DNA of 64,000 nt from Bradyrhizobium ontarionense (GCF_021088345.1 NZ_CP088156.1:4526001-4590000); one strand, 5' to 3'. Positions 44,923 to 54,983 are shown, counted from the stretch's first letter. The notes: a model not told the origin generated them from the sequence alone. Program-made: numbers and translations.

Positions 44923-47151
44923 CTACTTCGACAGCAGCGCATGGGCGCCGTTCCAGTTGTCCGGTGGCGGGGTCTGCTGATAGGCGCGGATGCGCTCTTC
45001 GTAGAGATCATAGAGCTTCGTCAGCTCCTTCGCCTCATCGCTCTTGCGTCCGCGCGCTATGGCGGCCAGCGCCTCGTCCCAGTCGCGGCTGCGATAGGCC
45101 GCGAGCATCTCGATCGTCAGGTTGCGCAGCCGCTGGAAGCGCTCGGAAAACATCACGTCGTCGCGCCCAGCGATGGCATAGATCACCTCCGGCTCGGTCT
45201 TGCCCTTGACCATGATGAAGTCGAGCTCGAGGATCGCGAGCTTGTCCTTCACCGCCATCGCGGTGGCCGAGCCGACGATGACCGGAAAGCCGTATTCCTT
45301 CGACTGGCCCTCGAGCCGCGACGCGAGATTGACGCTATCGCCGAGCGCCGAATAGTTGAACTTCAGGTCGGAGCCCATGTTGCCGACCACGCCGATGCCG
45401 GTGTTGAGACCGATGCCGACCTTGAGCGGAATGTAGACGTGGCCGCCATGCGCGGCCTCCTGCTCGCGCTCCCCATTCACCCGGTCGATCCGGTCGAGCA
45501 TGTCGAGCGCGGCCTCGCAGGCATTGATCTGGTGATCCTTGTCGGCGAGCGGCGCGTTCCAGAACGCCATGATCGCGTCGCCCATGTATTTGTCGACATA
45601 GCCCTTGCGGGCGATGATGGCGTTGGTCAGCGGCGTGAGGAAGCGGTTCATCAGCTGCGTCAGGCCCTGCGGATCGTGCTTGTAGCTCTCCGAGATCGTG
45701 GTGAAGCCGCGCACGTCGGAGAACATCACCGTGATCTCGCGCTCCTCACCGCCGAGCGTGGGCGGCGACTGCGCAAGCTGCTCGACCAGCACCGGCGACA
45801 GATATTGCCCGAACACCGAGCGCATCTGCCGGCGCTGGTTCTGCTCGCGGACGAAGTTGGCGAAGATCAGCGTCAGATAGATCGCCGTCGTCGACAGCAT
45901 CGGATAGGTGAAGTCGATCAGCAGCCGGTGCTGGGTGTAGAAGTACCAGGACAGCCCCATCAGCGCGGTCGCGAACAGCGCGCCGAACACGACCAGCGTG
46001 ACCGCGCCGAACTGCGGCGCGAACACGATCACGAGCAGACCGAGCAGCACCGCGCCACCGAACTCGACCGCAATGCCCCAGTACGGCCGAGTGAGGATCG
46101 AACCGGTCAGCACCGACTCAAGCACCTGCGCGTGCACCTCGACGCCGGCCATCGCCGGGTAGACCGGCGTGGTCTTGATGTCGTTCAGGCCGATGGCGGA
46201 TGGCCCGATCAGGATCAGCTTTTTCTCGATCTTCTCTGGCGCGACGCGCCCCTCGAGCACATCGATTGCGGAGACGTAGATCGATGGGTCGTGATTGGCA
46301 TAGTGCACCCAGATCTGACCATTGCCGTCAGTCGGAATCTGAAAGCTGTCCAGTCCGAGGCTGGTTATGCCGCCGGGGTCGGTCTTGATCCGAACAGTAT
46401 CCGAGTGGGTCGCCACCCTGAGCATCTCGAAGCTCAGAGACAGCATGACGATGTCCTGCGCCCGCATGATCATGGGCACCCGGCGAATGATGCCGTCGCG
46501 CTCCGGCGGGATCGAGAACAGGCCGCGCCCGGTTGCGGCATGCTCGATCACCGGGACGTTACGCAACAGTCCCGGGTACGGCCACATGAAAGGCTGCGGC
46601 TCCTCGCCGAGCATCGCCAAGCCGGTGACCGGCAGCGTCTTGTCGAGATCGGCGCGAACGTCGGGACCGCCGGACTCGCCCAACACGACGCGTGACCTGC
46701 GCAGCGCCTCCGCCAACACCTCATCATTCGACCGCAGCGCTTTCAGCTTGTCGCGGGTCCCCTCGTCCAGCTCCGGAAAAAAATCCGCGGCAATCCCTGG
46801 ATTGAGCCGGTCCGGCTCGGCGAACACGACGTCGAAGGCGATCACGACGGCGCCGAGCCGGGTCAATTTGTCGACGATCTCGGCGATGCGCGTGCGCGGC
46901 CACGGCCACTGCCCGAGCTTCGGATCGGCAAGGCTCTTCTCGTCGATATCGACGATGGTGACCGGGCGGATCGTCTTGACCCGCGGACTCCAGGCCTGAA
47001 AGTTGTCGAAGGTGCGGACGCGCGCCTCCTGGATCGGCGCCGGATCGGCGACGCGCAGCGCGGCCACGCCGACCAACAGCAGCAGGCAGATCAGGCGCGC
47101 ATAGCCGAATCGGCGCGCGAACCATCGGGGCACTGCCTTCAGTCGTTTCAT
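44923..47151 (-). CDS. CHASE2-domain class III adenylate cyclase
   Basis: A 742-aa membrane sensor. A N-terminal helix (about 17-35), an extracellular CHASE2 domain (about 40-340, with VTIVDIDEKSLADPKLGQWPWPR), three membrane helices (about 345-430), and a C-terminal cyclase domain (about 470-660). Metal-binding Asp are in MFSDVRGF and YMGDAIMAFW. Lys in VDKYMGD and Asp in SALGDSVNLASRLEG are the adenine-specifying positions, so ATP is the likely substrate. It is encoded 132 bases downstream of the giant adhesin gene on the same strand, so co-expression is possible. cAMP signalling of an unknown periplasmic stimulus is the expected role. Confidence 0.92.
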   Translation of the reverse strand: MKRLKAVPRWFARRFGYARLICLLLLVGVAALRVADPAPIQEARVRTFDNFQAWSPRVKTIRPVTIVDIDEKSLADPKLGQWPWPRTRIAEIVDKLTRLGAVVIAFDVVFAEPDRLNPGIAADFFPELDEGTRDKLKALRSNDEVLAEALRRSRVVLGESGGPDVRADLDKTLPVTGLAMLGEEPQPFMWPYPGLLRNVPVIEHAATGRGLFSIPPERDGIIRRVPMIMRAQDIVMLSLSFEMLRVATHSDTVRIKTDPGGITSLGLDSFQIPTDGNGQIWVHYANHDPSIYVSAIDVLEGRVAPEKIEKKLILIGPSAIGLNDIKTTPVYPAMAGVEVHAQVLESVLTGSILTRPYWGIAVEFGGAVLLGLLVIVFAPQFGAVTLVVFGALFATALMGLSWYFYTQHRLLIDFTYPMLSTTAIYLTLIFANFVREQNQRRQMRSVFGQYLSPVLVEQLAQSPPTLGGEEREITVMFSDVRGFTTISESYKHDPQGLTQLMNRFLTPLTNAIIARKGYVDKYMGDAIMAFWNAPLADKDHQINACEAALDMLDRIDRVNGEREQEAAHGGHVYIPLKVGIGLNTGIGVVGNMGSDLKFNYSALGDSVNLASRLEGQSKEYGFPVIVGSATAMAVKDKLAILELDFIMVKGKTEPEVIYAIAGRDDVMFSERFQRLRNLTIEMLAAYRSRDWDEALAAIARGRKSDEAKELTKLYDLYEERIRAYQQTPPPDNWNGAHALLSK

Positions 47152-47283
47152 GAAACGCCCGCTGTTGTCCTATTCGGTTCAGAGAGGAAGGCCGAGTTGG
47201 AACAGACGCAGCTGCTCCACCGCGGAATGTTCGCCTCCGATCGTGGTGCAGGCGGGCCGGCCGCCAGCCTTGGAGTCCGCCGA

Positions 47284-50200
47284 TCAGACGATATGGAAAT
47301 CGTTCTGATGGTGCTGCAGCTGCGTGACCGTAACACCCTTCAGCGTGATCGTGTCGTGCGCCGCATCGGTGATGATCGTATCGCCATTCACCGTCCTTGC
47401 AGCGCCGAGGATTGCCTCGATGCTGGCGAACAGCGAATGGTCGATCTCGATCGTATCCTTGTTGACGTCGAAATCGCCGATCGTCGCGCTGCCGAAATGC
47501 GGGTTGAAGACGAAGCTGTCGTTGCCGCCTTTGCCGAAGATCGTGACGCCGTCGCCGACATTGACGAAGGTGTCGTCCTGGCTCGTGCCATTGACCGTCG
47601 ACGCGCCGTTGCCGACGAGCGTCACCGTCAGCGCCTTCGTGCCGGAGCTGCCGTGGCCGTCGCTGACCTCGGCCTGATAGGTGACGGTCAGGGTGTCTCC
47701 GGGCTTCAGGAAGTCCAGGTTCACGTCGGCCGGATGATAGCTCCAGTGGAGAGTTTCGGTGTCACCGTCAGACGTCGCGCTGTCGAAGCTGATGGCGCCG
47801 GCATCGGCCAGCGCCTGGACATGCGCATCCGCCGGCAGGCTCGACGAGCCGTTGTATTTGACGACGCCATTGCCGAGCACCGAGGCCGTCAGCGTGTCGC
47901 CGAAATCCTTGTCGAGGATGGTCAAGGTGCCCGACATGTCGCTCGCCAGCTTCACCGGCTGGTCGGCGATCGATCCGGCAGATACGTTGTCGAGCTCGAA
48001 TGCGTTCTGGCTGCTCGCCAGCACGACCTTGTTGAACGGCGACAGGCCGAGAAACTCGACATAGCCGTTCGAGGCGAACGATCCCTGGCCGCCATTGGCG
48101 ATCAGCGGCGCGACGTCGCTGCCGGTGTAGGACGCGACCAGCTTGTTGCCGTTGTAGAACGAGATGCTGTTGTAGCTGTCGACGGAGCCCCAATACAGCC
48201 CGAAGCTGTTCTTGGCGCTGTCGAAGGTGATCGTCTCCTGCGCATGACCGCCGATGCTGAGATAATTGGTCTGATCCTGGCCGCCGGGCATGTAGGGCGC
48301 CGCCGAAGCCGACGATGAGCCGTGCACCACGCCGGCATTGCCGTCGGCAGTGAAGGTCGCGTGCAGTGCCTGACTGTAGAAGCTGCCGTGGGCGCGGCCC
48401 TCGTTCGTGTCCGAACCGTCCGACAGTTGGTCGAAGGTCTCGGTCGCCATGCCCTCCGCATTCACGGTGGTGCCGGTCGCGAGCACGGCCGCCCGCTCGG
48501 ACAGGATGACGGTCTGGACCGTGGGGTTCGTTTCACCGACGATCACAGGCGCATCCTCCGCGCCCTTGACCGTAATGGTGATGGGCACGTCGACCACGCC
48601 ACCGTGACCGTCGTCGATCTCCACCGTATAGGTCAGCGTCACCTGCTGGTCGGCGCCGAGATAGTCGAACACCTTGTCCTTGGCCGAGAAGGTCCAGGGC
48701 TGCGCCCCCGCGCCGCCATGCCCGGAATCCGTCAACCGGCCGAGCGACAGCCAACTCATCAGGATGGACGTATCGGACGGCAGGCCATCATCGGCGCCGG
48801 AAACGACGACGTCCGTCACCTTGATCACATGCGTGTCGGTGACGTCGGCATCCGCAAAGGTGATGGTGCCGCTCGCCGTGTCGCGCAGATCTGAGCCGGA
48901 CTTGCCGACGCGCTCGGCGATCTCCGCCGTCTGCACGTCCGACGTGACGACCGGCTGGTCGTTGGTGCCCGTGATGGTCACCACGATCGACGAGGTCGCG
49001 GTCCCGCCCCGGTGGTCGTCGAGCGTGACCGTGGAGGTCACCGTGACGCTCTGACCTTCGCCAAGGAAATCGAGGGATCCATCGGGAATCGCATAGGTCC
49101 AGCCGACCGAGCCGTTGTTGGTAGTCCCGCTCTGCGCCAGCTGCAGCGCCTGCTCCAGTGCAGCGATCTGCCCCGAGGTGAGCTGGTCCGACAGATTCGT
49201 GTGGTGATCCGCTGCCGTCCAGGTCACGCTCTGTGCATTGGCGAGGATCGCAGCTGTCGGGCGATCCGTCAGATCGACATCGCCGAAATGAATCGTGCCG
49301 CCGACACTGTCCGCAACAGATGATGCCGTCTGCCCGATCGTCTCCGTGATCGCGCCGGCCTGCTCGGGATCTGCGATCACGGGCGCGGCGTCGGCAGCCG
49401 CGAGTGTGATGAGCGTGCCGCCTTGGCCGTCGCTGCTGCCGACGAAATGCGCGCCGGAATAGTCGGCGCCACTCAGGGTCAGATTGACGCTGTGGCCGGC
49501 GCCATCGCTGACGGTCAGCACGCCCGTCTCAGAATCGTAGGACGCCGTTGTCGCTGAACTCCAATGGACCGTGGACAGGTCGATCTTATCGGAGACGCCG
49601 AGGCCGGTGATCCTGGCAGCGAAGCTGGTGTCGTCGACCACGAGCTCACTGCTGCCGTCGCCGCTGAAGTCGATCGTCTGCGTGCTGCCGCTGGCGAGGT
49701 GCAGGATGGCGCCGGGATCGATCGCGATCGTCCCGGAGCCGGAGATCGACCCCGTGATCTCGAACGTGCCGCCGACGATCTCGATCGTGCCGTCGTTGAT
49801 GACCGATCCGCCAATGCTGGTGAAGCCGCTCGCCGTGATCGTCCCGTAGATGTAGAGCGTGCCGCCGCCGCTGACGTCCGTACCGGCGAGAGCGAGCATC
49901 GCGCCGAGATCGACAGTGAAGACGCCGGAATTGTCGACATGCATATCCGACAACGTCACGTCGTACCCGGTGATCTCCAGCGTGCCGACGACGCCGACGC
50001 TCAATGTGCCGCCGGTGAGGCTTGTGCCGCCATCCAACACCAAGGTGGAAGGCACGGGTGCATCACCATCATCATCGATGATGATCTCGCCGCCGGCATT
50101 GTCGATGTGGACGCTTTCGAACGTCGTCGCGGCCGCGGTTTCGATATGCACCGTGCCGCGGTTGACAAGATCGCCGCCGGTGATGGTGCTGTCCTCGAGC

Positions 50201-53200
50201 AGCAGCAACGCATCCTGCCCGATCTGGACCGTACCGAGATTGTCGACCGAGACGCCGGCCAGGGTCGCACCTTTGCTCGACGCGACCTCGAGCACCGAGC
50301 CATCGCTGACCGCAATGACGGCATCGGTGAACATGGCGCCGCCCTGGATGGTCAGGGTGACGGGGGTCCACGGCGTTTCCGGAGGTCCGTCCTCCGTGGT
50401 GACGACAGCGTGAATATTGCCGCCGCCGTTCCCGTCGCCCCACGCGCCAATCACGATCGCGCCGCCGGCGACGGCAGAGCCATCGATGGTGCTGTCGCCT
50501 GTGACCTCGATCAGGCCGTCATTGGTGATCGCGCCGCCGGCGATATTCGTGCCGGTCAGCGCGAGAACGCCGCTGAGCGCGATGGTGATCGCCGCGGCAT
50601 TGGCGTTGGTGACCGACTCGTCCTCGAGCACATTGCCGCTGCCGGATATGGCGACCACGCCGAAATTGCCGAGCGTGCCGCCGATGAGCGCGGCATGGCC
50701 GGTCAGCGCGACCGTTCCACCGACCTCGTTGGTCAGCGTGCCGCCGGTGAGGTGCGCCTCCGACAGCGTCAGCTTGGCCGACTGCTCGACCGTGATCAGA
50801 CCCTCAGCATTGTCGATGCCGGTGTCGAGATCGAGCGTGAGCCCACCGTTCGCCTTGATATCGATCAGGCCAGAGTTCGTGACGCTTTCGTTGGAAACCG
50901 CATTGCCGCTGCCGGATACTTCGATCCGGCCGAAATTATCCAGCCCGCCGTTGCTGATCGTGGCGCCACCCTGCAGCGCCAGGACACCATCGGCTCGCTG
51001 TGCGACCTGAAAGCCGCTTTCGAGCGTTCCGAAGGTGTGGATGACCGGTGTGCCCTGGATCAGGATGGTGCCGCCGTCGATGCTGCCGCCCGCGAGGGCC
51101 AGCGTGGCGCCGGTATCGACCTGGATCAGGCCGGAACTCTCATCAGCAGTATTCTCGACGTCGCCGCGAACGGTCAGCGTACCGCCGGAGAGCTCGATCC
51201 TTCCGCTGTTGGTGATGCTGGCTGCGGCACCGAACTCGCCGCCGCCCGCCAGCACGACCTTGCCGGCATTGTTGAGCACGCTCTGGTCCAGGATCTGAGC
51301 GAGACCACCGACGCTGATCGTGGCGCTGCCGAAATTATAAATGCGGGCATCGGCCTTGGCCGTCAGCGCACCGCTGATCGCCAGCGTGCCGTGGTTATCG
51401 AGCTCGGGAACGGCTCCGCCACCGAAATCATTCAGGCTCACCGATCTGGCGAACGCAGCCGCGTCGATCGTGACCGGAAAGGCCGGCGTCAAACCATGCA
51501 ACTGATCGGTGATGATGATGACGTCGTCAGCGGCCGTCGGAGCGAGGCCCGTCTCCCAGTTCGCGCCGTCGCTCCACAGCAGCACCGAAGCGGCGTGGCT
51601 TTCGCCGGACTGCCCCTGCGTCGTGGCGATCCAGACCACGGCCGGATCGTCGGTGCCGGTGATCGTCACCGTGATCATCTGCGTCGACGCGGCCCCCTGC
51701 GAGTCCGTCACCGTCACCGTGTAGGTGAGTGTCAGTGTCTGCCCGGCCGGAATGAAATCGGCGACATAGACCGGCAGGTTGCCGAAGCTCCAGTTCACCT
51801 TGCCGGTGCCGCTTCCCGTGCTGTCCGACGCCAGCTGGGCCGTCAGCGCCTGTTCGAACAGGGCCAACGGCGTCGGAGGAATGCTGCCGCCACCTTGCAG
51901 CACTGCGCTGGCCAGCTTTGCTGAAACCGTGTGGCTGTCGGTGAGGTCAACGTCAGTGAAATTGAGAGAGCCGGAGGTCGGGTCGTCTGATGTCAGCGGT
52001 CCGCCGGGCACGCTGGTGCCGCCGGTGAAGGTGATCGTCCGGGCGCTCGTCGTGATGACGGGCACGTCATTGGTGCCGGTCACCGTGATCGTGATCGGCA
52101 CCTCCTTGAACTCGTTGGCCACCGGGAAATTGGTGTCGACGCGCACGACATAGGTCAGCGTCAGCGTCTCGCCCGCGGCCAGGAAATCGAAGGTGTTGTC
52201 AGGAACGCTGTAGGTCAGCGTTGCCGAGCCATGGTTGACGTTGCCGGGATCCGCCGCCACCGAGATCTTCACCGCGGTCGCCAGGACGTCCTGCAATTGC
52301 AGCTGGCTGAGCGCCCCGGTGACGTCGCCCTGCTGCGCGGTCTTGTAGGTGTAGGCCTTGAAGCTCACCGAAACCGTCGGCCGGTCGCCGCCATTGACGT
52401 CGGTGAAATTGACCCGGCTGAGGACCGCGTCGAGATCCGTGCTGTTGCCCGTCTGGCCGGCCCGCTCGGTCAGGCCGAAAGCGGAAGTGAGCCGGCCGGT
52501 GGCATCGAGAATCCTGACCTCCGGCGGACCAGGAATGTGCGACGGCGGCTCGGACGTCGTACTCGTCGTCGGCGTCGAACTGGTGTCGGTGACCAGAAAA
52601 GTCGGCACTGCGCTGGTGCCATTGGCCAAGGTCAGCGGCGTCAGCGTCTGCAGCACGCCGATGTCGGTGAAGTGAGTGGTCGATTTCGGATTGGTGTTGT
52701 CGGTGAACTTCAGTGTGAAGACGTCGTTGATGAGCTTCTGGATGTCGGGTGAGAGCGGGACGGCGCTCTGGTTCACCACACCATTGCTGATCTGAATCTG
52801 CTGCCCGGCCTGGTTGACCACGGCGATGGGCTGCAGCGTGGTCTTGTCGAACAGGACGTAGGAGCCGGTCCGGCCGTCGGGCTCGACCAGCACCTGGAAC
52901 TTGGCATCGGGCAGGCCGCCCTGCCCTGGCACGGTGAAGTCGATTTCGACCAGGACGGCCGTGCCGCGAATGCCCATGGTCGCGACCGGCGTATCCACCT
53001 TCATGTCGCCGTGCTTGGCAGTCTCACCGGCGACGAAGGAGATCGTTCCGGCGACGAGGCTGATCAGCGACGAGTTGTTCGACCCGTTGGGATCGTAGAC
53101 CATCTCGTTGAGCACCATCCTCGCGTTCGAGGACAGGCCGAACACGGTGCCATCGATGAAGGTGATGCCGAGCGTCGAATCCGAGCCGGATTGGACGACG

Positions 53201-53640
53201 TCGCCTTTTTCGACATTGTCGCCCTGGTGCAGGAGGATCGAGACGCCGTTGCGGACGGCGGTGGCGGTGCCCTGCAGCTTGGTGACATGGCCGATCACCT
53301 TGCCCGCAGCGGCCGCCGCGCCAGCCTGGCTCAGCTGTACCGAACCGGAGAGCGCATTGACCAGTTCGCCGGTGAGGTGAGCGCCATCCGGCGACGCCAG
53401 CGCTGCGCGCTTCTCGCCCTTGAAATAGTCCGGCAGCAGGACCTCGCGGCCGTCGGCGGACAGGATCAGGTCGACCCCGGAGCGCTTGAAATCGGCATTG
53501 AACAGAAAATGCGCGTCGGCGACGACAATCGCGTCGGCCGGCGCATGGGCAGGCGGCGCATCCAGCCGCACATGCGCATGTGCGTGCGCGTTGAGGCCAT
53601 CGGAGAAAAGCGCGGCCTCAAACTTGCCAGCGTAATTCAC
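47284..53640 (-). CDS. Giant type I secreted adhesin-like protein with FecR, VCBS-like, beta-helix and RTX regions (2118 aa)
   Basis: Surface or secreted protein with no Sec signal, expected to leave through a type I system. Order by residue: 1-107 unique N-terminus; AAAAAG at 108-113; FecR domain about 115-240 (VVQSGSDSTLGITFIDGTVFGLSSNARM); a Pro/Thr/Ser link; VCBS/cadherin-like units ending GTNDVPVI (about 523) and GTDDPAVV (about 665); a Gly/Asn-rich beta-helix-like stretch about 770-1320; VCBS-like units ending GTNDQPVV (about 1558) and GAEDAPVI (about 1695); a lectin-like SFGLYWGSVDSYNSISFYNG domain (about 1720-1893); another VCBS-like unit; an RTX-like FGKGGNDSFVF (about 2035); and a type I-like C-terminus. 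The GTG start at 53640 is the only option, since an in-frame stop lies just upstream. AAG near residue 112 resembles LapG cleavage sites, and a LapG-like gene is divergent upstream. Confidence 0.9.
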   Translation of the reverse strand: MNYAGKFEAALFSDGLNAHAHAHVRLDAPPAHAPADAIVVADAHFLFNADFKRSGVDLILSADGREVLLPDYFKGEKRAALASPDGAHLTGELVNALSGSVQLSQAGAAAAAGKVIGHVTKLQGTATAVRNGVSILLHQGDNVEKGDVVQSGSDSTLGITFIDGTVFGLSSNARMVLNEMVYDPNGSNNSSLISLVAGTISFVAGETAKHGDMKVDTPVATMGIRGTAVLVEIDFTVPGQGGLPDAKFQVLVEPDGRTGSYVLFDKTTLQPIAVVNQAGQQIQISNGVVNQSAVPLSPDIQKLINDVFTLKFTDNTNPKSTTHFTDIGVLQTLTPLTLANGTSAVPTFLVTDTSSTPTTSTTSEPPSHIPGPPEVRILDATGRLTSAFGLTERAGQTGNSTDLDAVLSRVNFTDVNGGDRPTVSVSFKAYTYKTAQQGDVTGALSQLQLQDVLATAVKISVAADPGNVNHGSATLTYSVPDNTFDFLAAGETLTLTYVVRVDTNFPVANEFKEVPITITVTGTNDVPVITTSARTITFTGGTSVPGGPLTSDDPTSGSLNFTDVDLTDSHTVSAKLASAVLQGGGSIPPTPLALFEQALTAQLASDSTGSGTGKVNWSFGNLPVYVADFIPAGQTLTLTYTVTVTDSQGAASTQMITVTITGTDDPAVVWIATTQGQSGESHAASVLLWSDGANWETGLAPTAADDVIIITDQLHGLTPAFPVTIDAAAFARSVSLNDFGGGAVPELDNHGTLAISGALTAKADARIYNFGSATISVGGLAQILDQSVLNNAGKVVLAGGGEFGAAASITNSGRIELSGGTLTVRGDVENTADESSGLIQVDTGATLALAGGSIDGGTILIQGTPVIHTFGTLESGFQVAQRADGVLALQGGATISNGGLDNFGRIEVSGSGNAVSNESVTNSGLIDIKANGGLTLDLDTGIDNAEGLITVEQSAKLTLSEAHLTGGTLTNEVGGTVALTGHAALIGGTLGNFGVVAISGSGNVLEDESVTNANAAAITIALSGVLALTGTNIAGGAITNDGLIEVTGDSTIDGSAVAGGAIVIGAWGDGNGGGNIHAVVTTEDGPPETPWTPVTLTIQGGAMFTDAVIAVSDGSVLEVASSKGATLAGVSVDNLGTVQIGQDALLLLEDSTITGGDLVNRGTVHIETAAATTFESVHIDNAGGEIIIDDDGDAPVPSTLVLDGGTSLTGGTLSVGVVGTLEITGYDVTLSDMHVDNSGVFTVDLGAMLALAGTDVSGGGTLYIYGTITASGFTSIGGSVINDGTIEIVGGTFEITGSISGSGTIAIDPGAILHLASGSTQTIDFSGDGSSELVVDDTSFAARITGLGVSDKIDLSTVHWSSATTASYDSETGVLTVSDGAGHSVNLTLSGADYSGAHFVGSSDGQGGTLITLAAADAAPVIADPEQAGAITETIGQTASSVADSVGGTIHFGDVDLTDRPTAAILANAQSVTWTAADHHTNLSDQLTSGQIAALEQALQLAQSGTTNNGSVGWTYAIPDGSLDFLGEGQSVTVTSTVTLDDHRGGTATSSIVVTITGTNDQPVVTSDVQTAEIAERVGKSGSDLRDTASGTITFADADVTDTHVIKVTDVVVSGADDGLPSDTSILMSWLSLGRLTDSGHGGAGAQPWTFSAKDKVFDYLGADQQVTLTYTVEIDDGHGGVVDVPITITVKGAEDAPVIVGETNPTVQTVILSERAAVLATGTTVNAEGMATETFDQLSDGSDTNEGRAHGSFYSQALHATFTADGNAGVVHGSSSASAAPYMPGGQDQTNYLSIGGHAQETITFDSAKNSFGLYWGSVDSYNSISFYNGNKLVASYTGSDVAPLIANGGQGSFASNGYVEFLGLSPFNKVVLASSQNAFELDNVSAGSIADQPVKLASDMSGTLTILDKDFGDTLTASVLGNGVVKYNGSSSLPADAHVQALADAGAISFDSATSDGDTETLHWSYHPADVNLDFLKPGDTLTVTYQAEVSDGHGSSGTKALTVTLVGNGASTVNGTSQDDTFVNVGDGVTIFGKGGNDSFVFNPHFGSATIGDFDVNKDTIEIDHSLFASIEAILGAARTVNGDTIITDAAHDTITLKGVTVTQLQHHQNDFHIV

Positions 53641-54245
53641 GGGGCCACCACAAATGGTTAATTATTACATAAGAAAGCGTGTTCAAACCGTGCATATCAC
53701 TGGCGAGTGTCTGGCGGAACCATCTTCAGCTTGTACTTCGAGCCTACGGGAACTGCGGCGCCCACGGGTTTGCTTACATATTGTCAAGTTTCGGCCTTCT
53801 TTCGTGCGAAGAATTATAAGTATTATATAATATTCGAGTGAGGATTCCTGCAGATCTCAAGTAAATAAAAGTAATTCGTGAAGAACGATTACATTGCGCG
53901 ACCGCGACGTGCGCACCCCCATACTCTTCTGGGCGAATTTCAAGTGGAGGACGGTGATCGGGCCGACAAAAATCTACAAATTGCATCAATTTAGCCGGAG
54001 CTCTTGAGAGCCGGCGACTACAACCTGGCCGTGAAGTACTCCAACGTTCGCGACCCGAACTTGGCCTTTTCATAGGATTTGTCGCATCGGAGCAACAGAA
54101 CGTTCAGCCTGAATCCTGCGATTTGATCGTCAGACCATCCGCTTTAAGCAGCCACAAAGTCCGGCTCGCGGATGCTCGCCCCAACAAACATCCGTCTCCG
54201 CGGTGCGCGCCTTCACACCGCTGAGATCCGGACACGGGGCGTCAA
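53641..54245. promoter_or_regulatory. AT-rich divergent gap between adhesin and LapG-like genes
   Basis: About 605 bases without a supported gene. The stretch 53800-53890 is strikingly AT-rich for this genome and contains the perfect 12-base palindrome TATTATATAATA at 53821-53832. Such AT islands are typical targets of xenogeneic or Ros/MucR-type regulators. It probably carries the promoters of both divergent genes. A minus-strand ORF at 53774-54073 has no family features. Confidence 0.5.
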
Positions 54246-54983
54246 ATGAACACTCTCGCGTTGTTCCGCGCGTCGCTTGCGGCAGCGGCGGCCAGTGCCA
54301 TCATATGGATCGGCGGCCCGGCAAATGCCGGTCCGATCGGGCAGCCGTTGGGGCTCGCGGCCGTCATCGGGGGTGCGACGGAGCCATTCGGGCTGTCGCG
54401 CGTCGAGCTCGAGGCAGGCGCTCTGCGAACCAAATGGCTCACGCTGTCTCTCAAGCTCGATGACGAGCGCGTCCAGCTTGCACTCTGCGATGGGGATCGT
54501 GCGCGTTGCGCGTCACCCGCGGCACTGCGCCTGCTTGCCATCGTCGACCAGGGCCGCCTCCGCGAGGGTCGTGCCCGGCTCGGTGAGATCAACCGCGCGA
54601 TCAATCTTGCGATCCGGCCTGCCAGCGACCTGGTTCAATATGGCCAGTTGGACGTCTGGAGTTCGCCCCTCGTCACATTCGATCGTCTGGCGGGCGACTG
54701 CGAGGATTATGCCATCGCCAAGTTCGTCGCGCTCCGGCTGGCCGGATTCGCACCAGACGATCTGCGGATCGTGATTCTTCGCGATACCGTTCGTGGTGAG
54801 GATCACGCGGTCGCGGCGGCCCGCCTCGACGGACGCTGGCTGATGCTCGACAATCAGCGCATGGCCATGATCGCGGACAGCGATGCGCGGCAGGTGGACC
54901 CCCGGTTCGTGATCGACGAGACGGGTATCGCGAAGTATCAGGCCTCTCCGCTGATGGCGGAGGTAAGCAGCCTGTCCCGCTAG
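54246..54983 (+). CDS. LapG-like transglutaminase-fold cysteine protease (BTLCP family)
   Basis: A 245-aa periplasmic protein with signal peptide ending PANA (about residue 28). It belongs to the bacterial transglutaminase-like cysteine proteinase family, to which LapG belongs. The catalytic triad is visible: Cys152 in AGDCEDYAIAK, His187 in GEDHAVAAARL, Asp202 in WLMLDNQRM. LapG proteases clip LapA-type adhesins after an Ala-Ala pair near the N-terminus and so release them from the cell. It is divergent from a giant adhesin gene with an AAAG sequence at about 110-113. The partner LapD receptor is not in this window. BTLCP genes of unknown role also exist in rhizobia, so function is inferred from motif and position. 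Confidence 0.88.
   Translation: MNTLALFRASLAAAAASAIIWIGGPANAGPIGQPLGLAAVIGGATEPFGLSRVELEAGALRTKWLTLSLKLDDERVQLALCDGDRARCASPAALRLLAIVDQGRLREGRARLGEINRAINLAIRPASDLVQYGQLDVWSSPLVTFDRLAGDCEDYAIAKFVALRLAGFAPDDLRIVILRDTVRGEDHAVAAARLDGRWLMLDNQRMAMIADSDARQVDPRFVIDETGIAKYQASPLMAEVSSLSR

Noticed and set aside
53774..54073. 99-codon minus-strand ORF in the adhesin-LapG gap
   Set aside because: No family features, no ribosome site, and it lies in the likely promoter region.
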